From Phytohabitans suffuscus (GTDB taxonomy: Bacteria > Actinomycetota > Actinomycetes > Mycobacteriales > Micromonosporaceae), in the NCBI RefSeq assembly GCF_011764565.1, contig NZ_AP022871.1:3844320-3908319 (forward strand): a stretch of 64,000 bases of DNA, given 5' to 3'. The translations under genes were made by a program, and so were the position numbers. Shown piece by piece: positions 29,980 through 38,306 of this stretch. The notes under the pieces were generated by a model. It was not told the origin of the DNA. It did no database searches and saw only the letters and a list, made by a program, of their open reading frames with translations. Position 1 is the first letter of the stretch. Every line of letters begins with the position of its first letter.

Positions 29980-30952
29980 GTGTTGGAGTCGATCGGGTCG
30001 CCGCTGCTCTGGGCAGCGACCATCGTGGTCCTGCTCGGGTTGCTGGCGCTTGACTTCGCGGTGACGCGCAGGCCGCACGAGGTGCCCATGCGCGAGGCCG
30101 TCTCCTGGACGGTGTTCTACCTGGCACTGCCGGCGATCTTCGGCGTGTTCGTCTGGTGGGCGTACGGCGGCACGCCCGCGGTCGAGTTCTTCACCGGGTA
30201 CGTGGTGGAGAAGTCCCTGTCGGTCGACAACCTGTTCGTGTTCATGCTGCTGCTCGCGGCGTTCGCGGTGCCGCCGGCACTGGCACAGCGCGTGCTGCTG
30301 TACGGCATCGTGGGCGCGCTCGTGCTGCGCGGCATCTTCATCGCCGCCGGCGCCGCGGTGATCGCCAGCGGGCCTGGGCGTTCCTGCTATTCGGTGCCGT
30401 GCTGCTGCTGACCGCGGTCAAGGTGATCCGCGACGCGCTCCGCGGCACCGCCCACGAGATCGACATCGACAGCATGCGGGCGGTGCGGATGCTGCGCCGG
30501 CTGATGCCGGTCGCCCCGACTACCACGGCTCCAAGCTGACCACCCGGATCGACGGGCGCCGCGCGTTGACGCCGATGGCGCTCGTCGTCGCGGCGGTCTT
30601 CATGACCGACGTGGTCTTCGCGGTCGACTCCGTCCCCGCCGTGTACGGCGTCACCGAGGACCCGTACCTCGTGTTCGTCACCAACGCGTTCGCGCTGCTC
30701 GGCCTCCGTGCCCTGTACTTCGTGCTGCGCAACGTCCTCGCCCGCCTGCGGCACCTCAACTACGGCCTGGGCCTGATCCTCGCGTTCATCGGGGTGAAGC
30801 TGGTCCTGCACTGGGCGCACGGCGTCTGGACGCAGGTCCCGGAGGTGCCGACGCTGCTGTCGCTGGCCGTCATCCTGGCCACCCTGGGCACGGTGACGGT
30901 GACGAGCATGCTCGCCAACCGCCGCGACCGCCAGTTGGCCGCCAAGGTCTGA
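29980..30952 (+). CDS. TerC family integral membrane protein (two apparent frameshifts)
   Basis: TerC/Alx-type inner-membrane protein of about 325 residues, a family linked to metal (Mn2+) export. Helices visible: SPLLWAATIVVLLGLLALDF, FYLALPAIFGVFVWWAYGG, then EKSLSVDNLFVFMLLLAAF with the family Asp-Asn pair, followed by VLLYGIVGALVLRGIF. The second half has ALVVAAVFMTDVVFAVDSVPAV, with the paired acidic motif, and more helices. The frame breaks at about 30372 (AVIASG should continue as AWAFLLFGAVLLL) and about 30517 (MPVAP should continue as YHGSKLTTR after one codon); each is repaired by one extra G. GTG at 29980 is preferred because GAGGAAGGA lies upstream; GTG at 29956 would add eight residues. 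Regulation by the preceding riboswitch is likely. Confidence 0.88.
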
Positions 30953-31053
30953 CACCCTAACTGGGTATTTGCACTCATCTACCTGTGTCCGCCTCTGCCC
31001 GACAGACTCTGACCGTCAGTGGCCAGATCTGCGCAACGGGTAGAAGGGGCCCC

Positions 31054-32360
31054 ATGTCCGTGAAGCCACGCCGCCTGGCGGCGGCCGTCGCCGCGGCGAC
31101 AAGCTTCGTCCTGATCTCGACGATGTCCGCCGCCGTCGCCGACCCGATCAAACCCGACCCTGCCGTACCGGGAGCGGCCCTGCCGGCCGACGCCGCGCGG
31201 GCGATACATCCGCTCGCCGTGCCCGGCTCCACCCCGAACGCCGGGCCGCTCTGCGAAAGCTGGGCCCGAGCGCGCGGGAGAAGCTCGCGCAGGCCCTCGC
31301 CGGGGCCACCGTGCGGCAGGCGGCACCCGACCTGAAAGCGGTCCCCGAGCCGGCCGTACCTTCCTGGAAGGACGTCGTCGGTGGCAAGGCCGGCAAGGGC
31401 TCGGCCGGCTCCGGCGCCACCCCACGGTTCACCACCCAGGCCGTGGCCGGCCCACGCTTCAGCCTCGCCGCGGACGGTGACGCCGACGGGCTGGACGACG
31501 GCTTCGAAGGCGCCGTCGCCGACGCGTTCACGCCCGTGTACCACGTCTCGGCCAACGAGCGGCCGCTCACCGGCTTCGCTCGCTTCGCCGACGCGCCGAC
31601 CCAGTCGGTGGTGGCGGTGCGCAGCAACCCGCCGGTACCGCCGACCAGCCACTTCCGCGTCGTACCGCTCGGCTTCGCCACGAACGGCGCCGGGCAGCAG
31701 GTGAGCGTCCTGCGCCTGGACTACCTGACGCTGTGGAACTGGGACGACGGGCTGGACATCACCACCGCCTGCCGGGCCGACCTCATCTTCGTAGGCGGCT
31801 TCATCGGCTTCAACGCGAGCCTCCTGCTCGAAGGGCTGCAGGCACACGCGATCGACAACGAGCGGTCCGCCGCCCTGGTCGCCGCGCCGGTGCCGGCGCC
31901 GGGTGTGTTCAACACCGACCCCGCGGCGTACTCGGCGTACAGCTACTACACCGCCGGACACGAGGGCACCTTCACCGACACCAGCGCGTACTTCGTGCCG
32001 AGCCAGCCGGTGCCGGCGGGCGGGCACATCAACCTGGCGCTGTCGCGCGCCAAGCACGCCACGTATACCTTCAACCCGGATTTCCTCCCGCTCCTGCCCG
32101 GCTCGCTGATCTCCTTCGCCTACGCGACGGTCGATCTGCTGTGGATCAGCGGTCAGATCCAGGACCCGCTGCTCTACCTGGCGCTCCTGGCCCTGCTCGA
32201 CGGCGTGTTCTTCGCCTGCTTCGTGGAGCACTTCACGGAGATGGGCGGCTTCATCGCCGACCCGCGGATCAACGTGGGCGAGCCCGGCCGCCCGATCAAC
32301 GGCTCCAGCTTCATCGCCGACGGACGGCTCGCACCGAAGCTCACCGTTCCACTGTGGTGA
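31054..32360 (+). CDS. Secreted protein of unknown function (one apparent frameshift)
   Basis: Exported protein of about 435 residues. The signal peptide spans residues 1-30 (LAAAVAAATSFVLISTMSAAVA). One base is missing near 31250: the frame reading STPNAGPL should continue as LRKLGPSAREKLAQALAG. The following spacer is Ala/Gly-rich. The mature domain begins ADGDADGLDDGFEGAV, a calcium-binding-like Asp loop, and continues FTPVYHVSANERPL, which faintly recalls Vps62-like domains. A hydrophobic patch near the end (PLLYLALLALLDGVFFACF) may be a buried helix or a membrane segment. AGAAGGGG precedes the ATG at 31054. I do not recognise a function. A strong terminator follows. Confidence 0.75.
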
Positions 32361-32372
32361 GACGCCCCGCGC

Positions 32373-32403
32373 GGGGGTGGCGGCCGTCCTGGCCGCCACC
32401 CCC
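32373..32403. terminator. Hairpin terminator after secreted protein gene
   Basis: Perfect 13-base stem GGGGGTGGCGGCC (32373-32385) with GGCCGCCACCCCC (32391-32403) and a five-base loop, 12 bases after the stop and 20 bases before the next ATG. Confidence 0.82.
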
Positions 32404-32423
32404 GTTGGCATGCAGGTTGAACA

Positions 32424-33170
32424 ATGTCTCTCATGTTCAGATCTCGCCGCAGCAAGGGGCACGAGGAGCCGTTCGACGACCAGGTGGAGTTCCAGGACGG
32501 CGGGTACGCGGTCGACCTGGTGATCTGCATCGACGTGACGGCCAGCATGACGTCGATCATCGAGACCGTGAAGCAGGGCGCGCTGACCTTTCACGCCCGC
32601 CTGGCCAAGGCGATGGCGCTCAAGGAAAAGCCGGTGGGCAGCCTGCGCATCCGCGTCGTGGCGTTTCGCGACTTCAAGGCGGATCGCACCGACCCGGTAC
32701 AGGTCGGCGGCTTCTGGCAACTGCCGGCCGAGGTGGACGCCTTCCGGGCGTTCGTCTCCGGGCTGCGCGCCTCGGGCGGCGGCGACGAGCCGGAGTCCGG
32801 CCTGGAGGCGCTGGCACTCGCCATCGACTCGAAGTGGGACCGCGAGGCGGAGCGGCGGCGGCACGTGATCGTCCTGTTCACCGACGCGCCAGCCCACCCG
32901 CTGGGCGTGGGCAGCGACGCCCGCCACTACCCGCCGGGCATGCCCGAAGACCTGGACGCGCTCTGGGCGCGGTGGGGCCAGGGCCGGAGCCAGTCCGCGC
33001 TCATGGACGCCAACGCGAAACGCCTGCTCATCTTCGCCCCTGACCGCGACCCGTGGACGGGCATCGCCGGCAGCTGGAGCAACACGCTCCACCAGCCGTC
33101 GAAGGCCGGCACCGGCCTGAGCGCGGTCGAGCTGGACGACGTCATCGCGGTAATCGCGGGCAGCGTCTGA
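32424..33170 (+). CDS. von Willebrand factor A domain protein
   Basis: vWA-domain protein of 248 residues with no signal peptide. The metal-ion-dependent adhesion site is a variant: CIDVTASMTSI has D-x-T-x-S instead of the usual D-x-S-x-S. The second loop Asp lies in VVAFRDFKAD and the third in VLFTDAPAHPLG. The remaining alpha/beta fold is typical, with a final segment (LDDVIAVIAGSV) closing the domain. Cytoplasmic vWA proteins usually mediate protein contacts; no partner ATPase is nearby, so the role is unknown. The strong terminator immediately upstream argues that it has its own promoter within a very short space or depends on readthrough. No clear ribosome binding site. Confidence 0.82.
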   Translation: MSLMFRSRRSKGHEEPFDDQVEFQDGGYAVDLVICIDVTASMTSIIETVKQGALTFHARLAKAMALKEKPVGSLRIRVVAFRDFKADRTDPVQVGGFWQLPAEVDAFRAFVSGLRASGGGDEPESGLEALALAIDSKWDREAERRRHVIVLFTDAPAHPLGVGSDARHYPPGMPEDLDALWARWGQGRSQSALMDANAKRLLIFAPDRDPWTGIAGSWSNTLHQPSKAGTGLSAVELDDVIAVIAGSV

Positions 33171-33172
33171 CC

Positions 33173-33218
33173 GCCTCTGCCTCTGCCGCCGCTGCCTCTG
33201 CCGCCTCTGCTGCTGCCG
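33173..33218. repeat. CCTCTG-type short tandem repeat
   Basis: Low-complexity CTCTGC/CGCTGC hexamer run just after the vWA stop, non-coding. The rest of the 266-base gap to the next gene shows nothing I can name. Confidence 0.6.
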
Positions 33219-33436
33219 TCCGGTCCGAGGACGGAGGTCACGCGTATTCACCGATGAGGCGGGCGTCAAGCGCGGACCGGTTGAAGCGAGTCGTTGCCTG
33301 GAGTGCGATGACCGTGCGGTCACCCAAGCGGATCGGTGGCGAGATCCAGACTGGAACTACTGGTCGGATGCGAGCCAGGTGACGCCGTCTCGCCCCGGGA
33401 GCCTCTTTGAGGCCAGCATCGCGTCAAGGGCAGGGG

Positions 33437-35514
33437 TCAGCGGTTGTTGAGCAACGCCCGCGCGACCTCCGCCGGGTCGCCCAGTCGTGGCAGGGGGACC
33501 ATGTCGCCGCTGTCTGGTTCGTTGGGCGGTGGAGCGGCGCGGCGACGTTGCGGGATCTCGATCGCCGGGCTGCCGTCGGCGCGGAGGCCGGCCGGGGCAT
33601 GGCCTGCGGCGCGCAGTGCGGCCAGGGTTTCGGCCTGCGGTTTCGCGCTGGCGAGCACGGTCGGTGCGAGTCGTACCAGGCGCAGCGCCTGCAGCGAGCG
33701 AGTGTTGAGGATTTCGGTGAGCAGGGTTTCGTCGTCGCTGCGTAGGCAGCAGCCGGTTGGGTGTACCTGAACCCGGCCATATCGGCGGGCTACGTCGTCG
33801 ATCAGGTAGACGAGTGTCTGGGGCACCCGGCCGCCTTCGGCCACCTCGGTGATCCGGGCGAGCAGGTCCGTGGCGTTGTGACCGGCGTCGAGCGCGCCGC
33901 GAATGCTGGCCGGTGAGAAACGCCAGGTCCAGGCGCCGCTGCGGGACTCTGGTGTGGCTGCGCTGTCGAGCAGGGCGAGCAGGTCGGTCGACGGGGTGCC
34001 GGTCACCACCGCGGTGAGGTCGTTCTGCAGTATGGCCGAGCCGCGAGCTCGGGCAGTATGGCCTCGGCGTGCCGATAGGCCGCATCGAAGTCACCGATCA
34101 GGAGGCTACGGCAGAGCCTGGTCGCTGTTCCGTGGGCGAGCAGGCCGAGCCGGTGCGCTTCCCGCCAGATGCCGGTGACGTGTCGCTGCAAATCCTCGTT
34201 GACCTGGCCGATCAGGACCGGGCTCTGCCAGGCCAGCCGGTCGGCGAGCGTGTCGGGGTCGGCGGCCTGCCCTTCGGGGACGGTGTCGGCGAGAGTACGC
34301 AGGATCAGGGCACGCAGACCGGTCAAGACGATCTCCTCTTCCTCGTCCCAGTAGAGGGCACGGGTGGAGGTCGCGGTGGGGTCGGCCGGCGCGAGCGGGC
34401 ACGCGGGCATGGTCAGCCAGGTTTGGACGATGTCGAGCAGTTGGGTGGCTGGGTCGGCCGCGGCGAACTCGTCGTAGCTCGTGGAAGGGCAGAGACCGGT
34501 GTCCGAGGCATCGGTGAGGCCGCTCGCGGCGAGTAGTTCGATGGTCAAGCGGGTGCGGTCCTCGTCCTGGCCGGACGACTTGGTGATTCGGCGCAGTTCG
34601 CGTACCCCGAGGCCGCCGGTCTTGAGCAGGGGCACCGGGCCGCTGTTCATGGTCTCGACCGTCGAGGTGATCGCGGCGAGGGTCTCGACAGCGGCGGCTG
34701 CGGCCTCCTGATCAGCGGCCTCCGGCTCGACCGGGGTGACGGAAACGGCGGGTGGCCGCCGGTCGAACGGAGCGACGTACCCCTCCCGCAGCGCGAAAGC
34801 GACCTCGCGGGGCATCTCCTCGGCGCCCCACCCGGAACCAACGACGAGGCCACGCTCCGCGGCCCAGGGCAACGCCATCCCGGGCGAGCCGTACATGATC
34901 CCGCCCGGACGGAAGGGCGAGGTCGGGCGCAGGGCGAGCCGGCCGAGCTGAGCACGGACGTCGGCGGGGGCCTGCGCCGCGAGCCGGCGCACGTTTTCCA
35001 CCTGGGCCAGCCAGCCGGCCAGCGCGGCGATCACCTCGTTCTTGCCGAGGCCGGTGACCGGGACGCAGTAGAGCTTCGCCAGCCTGCGCAGCTCGTTCAT
35101 GTTCTGGGCGGTGAGCAGCTCAGCGGCGCCGGGCCCGAGATTCAGCGGATATGGCCAGACCGCGCTCAGATGTGACACGACGAAGCCGCCGTCGTGCGGC
35201 CAGATGAGGGCGAGCTGGGTGAGCCGGCGCAGCGCCGCCGCCAGGTCCGGGTCGTCCGCCGGTACGCCAAAGAGCGCCGCCAGCCGCGCGGTGGTGCACC
35301 CACCGCCCAGCGCCGTAGCGGCCTCCCCCACCTGTAGCTGCGGAAGGGTGAGCAACGCACAGGCGCCAGCCATCGACGAAGGGTGCAGCAGCCGCGCGGC
35401 GAGCCGGTCGGCGGTCTTCGGCGCGGGTTCGAGGCTCGCATCGCGCCGGCTCGCGACCAGGCTGGTGAGCTGCTCCATGGTCAGGGTGCGAAGGTGAGCG
35501 GCAAGGGACTGCAC
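33437..35514 (-). CDS. Helicase-associated (XPB/Ssl2-like C-terminal) domain protein (one apparent frameshift)
   Basis: DNA-binding protein of about 690 residues of the actinobacterial type carrying a helicase-associated C-terminal domain but no helicase motor. The N-terminal half has winged-helix-like stretches (MEQLTSLVASRRDASL, ATALGGGCTTARLAALFGVP). The C-terminal part includes RRYGRVQVHPTGCCLRSDDE and LQALRLVRLAPTVL, typical of the XPB-like accessory domain. The frame breaks near 34045: LPELAAR should continue AILQNDLTAVVTGTP, needing one extra G in a GG pair. GTG start at 35514 without a clear ribosome binding site. Often described simply as a DNA-binding protein; a role alongside XPB-type repair helicases is inferred. 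Confidence 0.8.
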
Positions 35515-35830
35515 CGGGCCAACCTACGGCGTATCGGCCCGGCAGCACACCTCGGTACACCCTACGAGCGAAACGTGCCGCATGCCGCGAATCACCAACG
35601 CTATTCCCGGCCCATGCCCGGTCAAGGGCGCGTCCGTTCGGACGGTATCGGACGGTAGACGTGCAGCAGGCGCGGCGGGCCGAACGCAACAGAATGCGAA
35701 ACGGACCCTGATCGTCGCTGGTGATCCGCTGCCGGCACGAACGGTCGGATCACGGCGCAGATCCAGCATGGCCTACGGCGCCTGAGGTCACGTCTTGGGT
35801 CGGCATCTCGGGCTGCGCCGGTGAGGAATC
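35515..35830. other. Non-coding gap
   Basis: 316 bases between the helicase-associated gene start and the Fic remnant. Short open frames lack ribosome binding sites. I see no RNA gene, terminator or repeat here. Confidence 0.4.
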
Positions 35831-36242
35831 TCAGCGAGCGACCAGACCGTCGAGAAGACGGAGAAGCGGGCCGTTGTCGCCACGCAGAGAGGCCATCGAC
35901 GCGGCTTCGTCGGCGTCCGGGTCGAGATCGGACCAGTCGATGGGCCAGCCGGCCTCGCGGCTGAACTGGCGGAAGAAGGCGCGCTGTGTCCGGCCGTTGC
36001 CCTCACGGAACGGGTGTATGGCGTTGACTTCGGCGAAATAGTAGAGGTCACCAAAGATCTCTCGGTGGAAGGACCGCAGGTGGGCCAGGTCGTAGCTTCC
36101 GGGCAGCGTCCGCGTACCCAGTTCTGCCAACGCCGCGAACGTAAGGCCCGCCTCGACCTCGTGCAGACGTTCGGAATAGGAGATGGCCAGACGGTTACGC
36201 AGGACCCCGCTGTCAGGGGTCGATGTACGGGTCGACGGTCAC
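35831..36242 (-). pseudogene. Fic-family toxin, disrupted and internally deleted
   Basis: Remnant of a Fic AMP-transferase toxin. The active-site motif is perfect: NAIHPFREGNGRTQRAF. However, the first ten codons from the GTG at 36242 (VTVDPYIDP) run into a stop; the continuation (DSGVLRNRLAISYSERLHE) is in another frame, and unlike the other breaks in this window it is not repaired by one added base. In addition SFHREIFGDLY joins directly to YFAEVNAIHPF, whereas Fic proteins have some 50-60 residues there, including the target-dock flap and the WAGE-like segment. The toxin is therefore probably dead. The GTG overlaps the antitoxin stop (GTGA), the usual coupled antitoxin-toxin layout. Confidence 0.75.
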
Positions 36243-36556
36243 GACGCGTCGTACAACTGCCGCACAAGCTCACGCATCCGCACGGTGCTGATCTCGCCGC
36301 GAGCCCAACGTTCGGTGATGGACTCGACCTCAGCGCCGACGGTGAGCCCTTCAGCCCGTATGGATGCAGCGGCCTGCGTCAGCGACCCTGCCCTTTCTGC
36401 GGTCAACTCGTCGAAAACCTCGACCGGGACCATGACAGCCTCCGTCTTGCGATGTGAACCAACGCCTACGGGAGTACGGTCGCCTTGACGGAAACGCTCC
36501 AGCACGCTAGGTAGTTGTTCACGCGCCTCGCGGACCGACAACGTTTCGATCAACAT
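36239..36556 (-). CDS. Phd/YefM-like antitoxin partner of the Fic gene
   Basis: Small protein of 105 residues from the ATG at 36556. The N-terminus (IETLSVREAREQLPSVLERF) is the DNA-binding, Phd/YefM-like fold, with a predicted beta hairpin (TPVGVGSHRKTEAVMVPVEV) and a C-terminal helix that would cover the toxin. Its stop overlaps the Fic GTG by the GTGA arrangement. A palindrome eight bases upstream of the start is a likely autoregulatory operator. The antitoxin is intact while the toxin is broken. A TACACT -10-like box just upstream of the ATG suggests a very short or absent 5' leader; that is inference. Confidence 0.8.
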   Translation of the reverse strand: MLIETLSVREAREQLPSVLERFRQGDRTPVGVGSHRKTEAVMVPVEVFDELTAERAGSLTQAAASIRAEGLTVGAEVESITERWARGEISTVRMRELVRQLYDAS

Positions 36557-36563
36557 CCCAAAA

Positions 36564-36583
36564 GTGTACCCGATTGTGTACAC
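36564..36583. promoter_or_regulatory. Putative antitoxin operator palindrome
   Basis: GTGTAC (36564-36569) and GTACAC (36578-36583) form an inverted repeat with an eight-base spacer, overlapping the likely promoter of the antitoxin. Phd/YefM antitoxins typically bind such palindromes with GTAC-containing cores to repress their own operon. Confidence 0.6.
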
Positions 36584-36774
36584 GTTTCGGGAGGAGTGCC
36601 TGCCTCCGAGCTGTCTCACTCGGACGATGCGGCGCTACGGCCATGGGGTGCCGGCAGCCGGTGGCGGGCACGGCGGGCGATCCAGCGGTCCTGCAATATG
36701 GAAGCCAGCGCTGTCGCTGGGCTACATCCCGCGCGTGCCTTGCGTTTCGGACTGCGTCTGCCAGGCGTTTCGTG

Positions 36775-36847
36775 TGGGCCGCCGGGGACTCGAACCCCGA
36801 ACCTAAGGATTAAAAGTCCTCAGCTCTGCCAATTGAGCTAGCGGCCC
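36775..36847 (-). tRNA. tRNA-Lys (anticodon TTT)
   Basis: Complete cloverleaf on the minus strand. The acceptor stem GGGCCGC (at 36847-36841) pairs with GCGGCCC (36782-36776). D arm TAGCTCAATTGGCAGAGC, anticodon stem-loop GAGGACTTTTAATCCTT with TTT in the loop, and T arm GGGGTTCGAGTCCCC are all in place. CCA is not encoded. No duplicate of its 3' end was noticed nearby. Confidence 0.95.
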
Positions 36848-36921
36848 GCGATCAACCAGGTTACCGGAGGCGGGGGTCCACCTCGCAGAGGTGGAGCCCC
36901 CTGGGTCTCCGGGGCGGGTGG

Positions 36922-37190
36922 TTACGGCGTCAGGCGGGCGCCCAGGGCCTTCGCGGCCACCACCATGCCGCCCGTGGCCAGGACGATGCCCAGTGAACAG
37001 GGTGTCGATGGTGCGGGCGACCAGGGCCTCGGCGGGGCTGGCGCCGGGGAAGCACTTCAGGACGCCGAAGCCCAGGAAGACCACGCCGAGGCTGACGCGG
37101 AGCAGGTCGATGCTGTGTTTGGCCAGCCACCGGGTGAGGTTCGCGCGGACTCTGCCGAGGGACAGCGCGGGGGCGTCGCGGCGGGCGGGC
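36922..37190 (-). pseudogene. DoxX-family membrane protein remnant
   Basis: Degraded DoxX-type membrane protein. The frame opening WLAKHSIDLLRVSLGVVF continues into LGFGVLKCFPGASPAEALVA and RTIDTLF, typical for the first helix and loop of actinobacterial DoxX. The expected two middle helices (about 70 residues) are missing, and the frame jumps near 36992 to IVLATGGMVVAAKALGAR, the last helix. No ATG or GTG start is found upstream in frame before a stop near 37290. It follows the DUF2470 gene and so may once have been part of the heme oxygenase operon. Either a real internal deletion or a sequence collapse; not likely to make a working protein. Confidence 0.55.
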
Positions 37191-37288
37191 GGCCGGAGGA
37201 CCCGGCGCTGCTGACCGGGCCGGACCGGTTCGAGGTGTGCCGGGTCGTCGGCTGCGCCGCGAGCGCGCGCCGATCCCGTCGCGGGCGA

Positions 37289-37597
37289 TCAGCGTGCGTC
37301 CGCCCGCGGCTCGATGCCGAGGCTGGCGCACGCCTCGCGGTACATCCGGGCGGCCTCGGCGCGTACCTGCCGCCGCTCGGTGAGTCGCTGGGTGAACGGG
37401 ACCCGCACCGGCACCGAGGCACCGTCCACGGTGGCCAGGAAGTCCATGCCGCCGGCGTCCATGCCGGACATCGCGGCGGCGGTGGCGCGGGGCTGCCCGC
37501 CGAGCCCCTGCACGATCACGCGGCAGTCGTCGGCGTGGTCGCCGTTCATGTGCCGCTGGATCGCCTCGACCACATCCGGGGTGAACGGGGGCGTCAC
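37289..37597 (-). CDS. DUF2470 domain protein
   Basis: Small protein of 102 residues of the DUF2470 family (EAIQRHMNGDHADDCRVIVQ, then GGMDFLATVDG and LTERRQVRAEAARM). This domain is commonly found fused to or beside heme-utilisation and pyridoxamine-oxidase-like proteins, often with heme oxygenases. Its GTG at 37597 overlaps the heme oxygenase stop (GTGA), so the two are co-translated. The conserved His residues near the N-terminus could bind iron or heme; that is inference. Confidence 0.85.
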   Translation of the reverse strand: MTPPFTPDVVEAIQRHMNGDHADDCRVIVQGLGGQPRATAAAMSGMDAGGMDFLATVDGASVPVRVPFTQRLTERRQVRAEAARMYREACASLGIEPRADAR

Positions 37598-38226
37598 GCG
37601 ACCACCTTACCGAGATCGTCGAGCATCGCGGTGTTGAGCCGGTACGCCAGCGACACCTCGTCGAGGAAGCGGTCCTGCTCGACCGCGTCCCACGGTGCGG
37701 TGTCGAGCAGGTGCCGGTAGCGCTGCTTGAAGGCGCGCGGCTCCACGCCGGGGAACTCGTAGAAGAGGGTGCCGGGCCCCTCCAGGCCGTACTCGCGCTG
37801 CAGGGCGCGGCGCATGACCTGCCCGCCGGACAGGTCGCCGAGGTAGCGGGTGTAGTGGTGCGCGACGAACCCCGCCGGCCAGGTGAACGCCACCTCGCGG
37901 AGCCGGGCACGGTACTCGGAGGTGGGCCTGCTGGCCGACACGCGCGCGGGCCAGTCGGCCCCGACCAGGTGGGTGAGGTCGGCCACGAGTGCGGGGAGCC
38001 GGGCCAGCTCGTCGGCGACGAAGGCGCCCGCCACGGGGTCGGCGCGCATCTCGCCGGCGGCTTCCTCAAGCGTCTCGTACACGAAGAAGAGCTGGGCCGT
38101 CAGCGCCGTGTAGCCGGGGCGGTCGAGCCGGCCGCCGAGCAGCGCGTCGAAGTAGGCCATGCCCTGCGCGGCGGCATGGTCGGATCGGGTGACCTCACGC
38201 ACCCTCGCCGCGAATCCCATGGGCAC
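37594..38226 (-). CDS. Heme oxygenase (biliverdin-producing)
   Basis: HmuO/HO-1 type heme oxygenase of 210 residues. It cleaves heme to biliverdin, CO and Fe2+, freeing iron. The proximal heme ligand is His17 in TRSDHAAAQG; the distal helix with flexible glycines is in HHYTRYLGDLSGGQ. The length is typical for cytoplasmic bacterial heme oxygenases. It is followed with GTGA overlap by a DUF2470 gene. A perfect iron box overlaps the promoter region, so transcription is probably repressed by an IdeR/DtxR-type regulator when iron is plentiful. No heme transporter genes are in view. Confidence 0.95.
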   Translation of the reverse strand: MPMGFAARVREVTRSDHAAAQGMAYFDALLGGRLDRPGYTALTAQLFFVYETLEEAAGEMRADPVAGAFVADELARLPALVADLTHLVGADWPARVSASRPTSEYRARLREVAFTWPAGFVAHHYTRYLGDLSGGQVMRRALQREYGLEGPGTLFYEFPGVEPRAFKQRYRHLLDTAPWDAVEQDRFLDEVSLAYRLNTAMLDDLGKVVA

Positions 38227-38233
38227 CCCCTTC

Positions 38234-38271
38234 GCCGACCAGAACTTAGGCTAGCCTAAGCTCTGGTCGGC
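38234..38271. promoter_or_regulatory. IdeR/DtxR iron box within a 38-base palindrome
   Basis: CTTAGGCTAGCCTAAG (38245-38260) is a perfect palindrome matching the DtxR/IdeR consensus TTAGG-N-TAGCCTAA type, eight bases upstream of the heme oxygenase start. The symmetry continues to 38234 and 38271 with one mismatched pair (38244/38261), giving an 18-base-pair flank-to-flank dyad. As it also lies just after the protease stop at 38307, it may double as a terminator for that gene. Confidence 0.88.
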
Positions 38272-38306
38272 CGCGAGTGATCCACTAAACGGTTGATCCG
38301 CCGAGG

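Noticed and set aside
30975..33323. 782-codon minus-strand frame
   Set aside because: Runs antisense through a secreted protein and a vWA gene whose motifs are clear.
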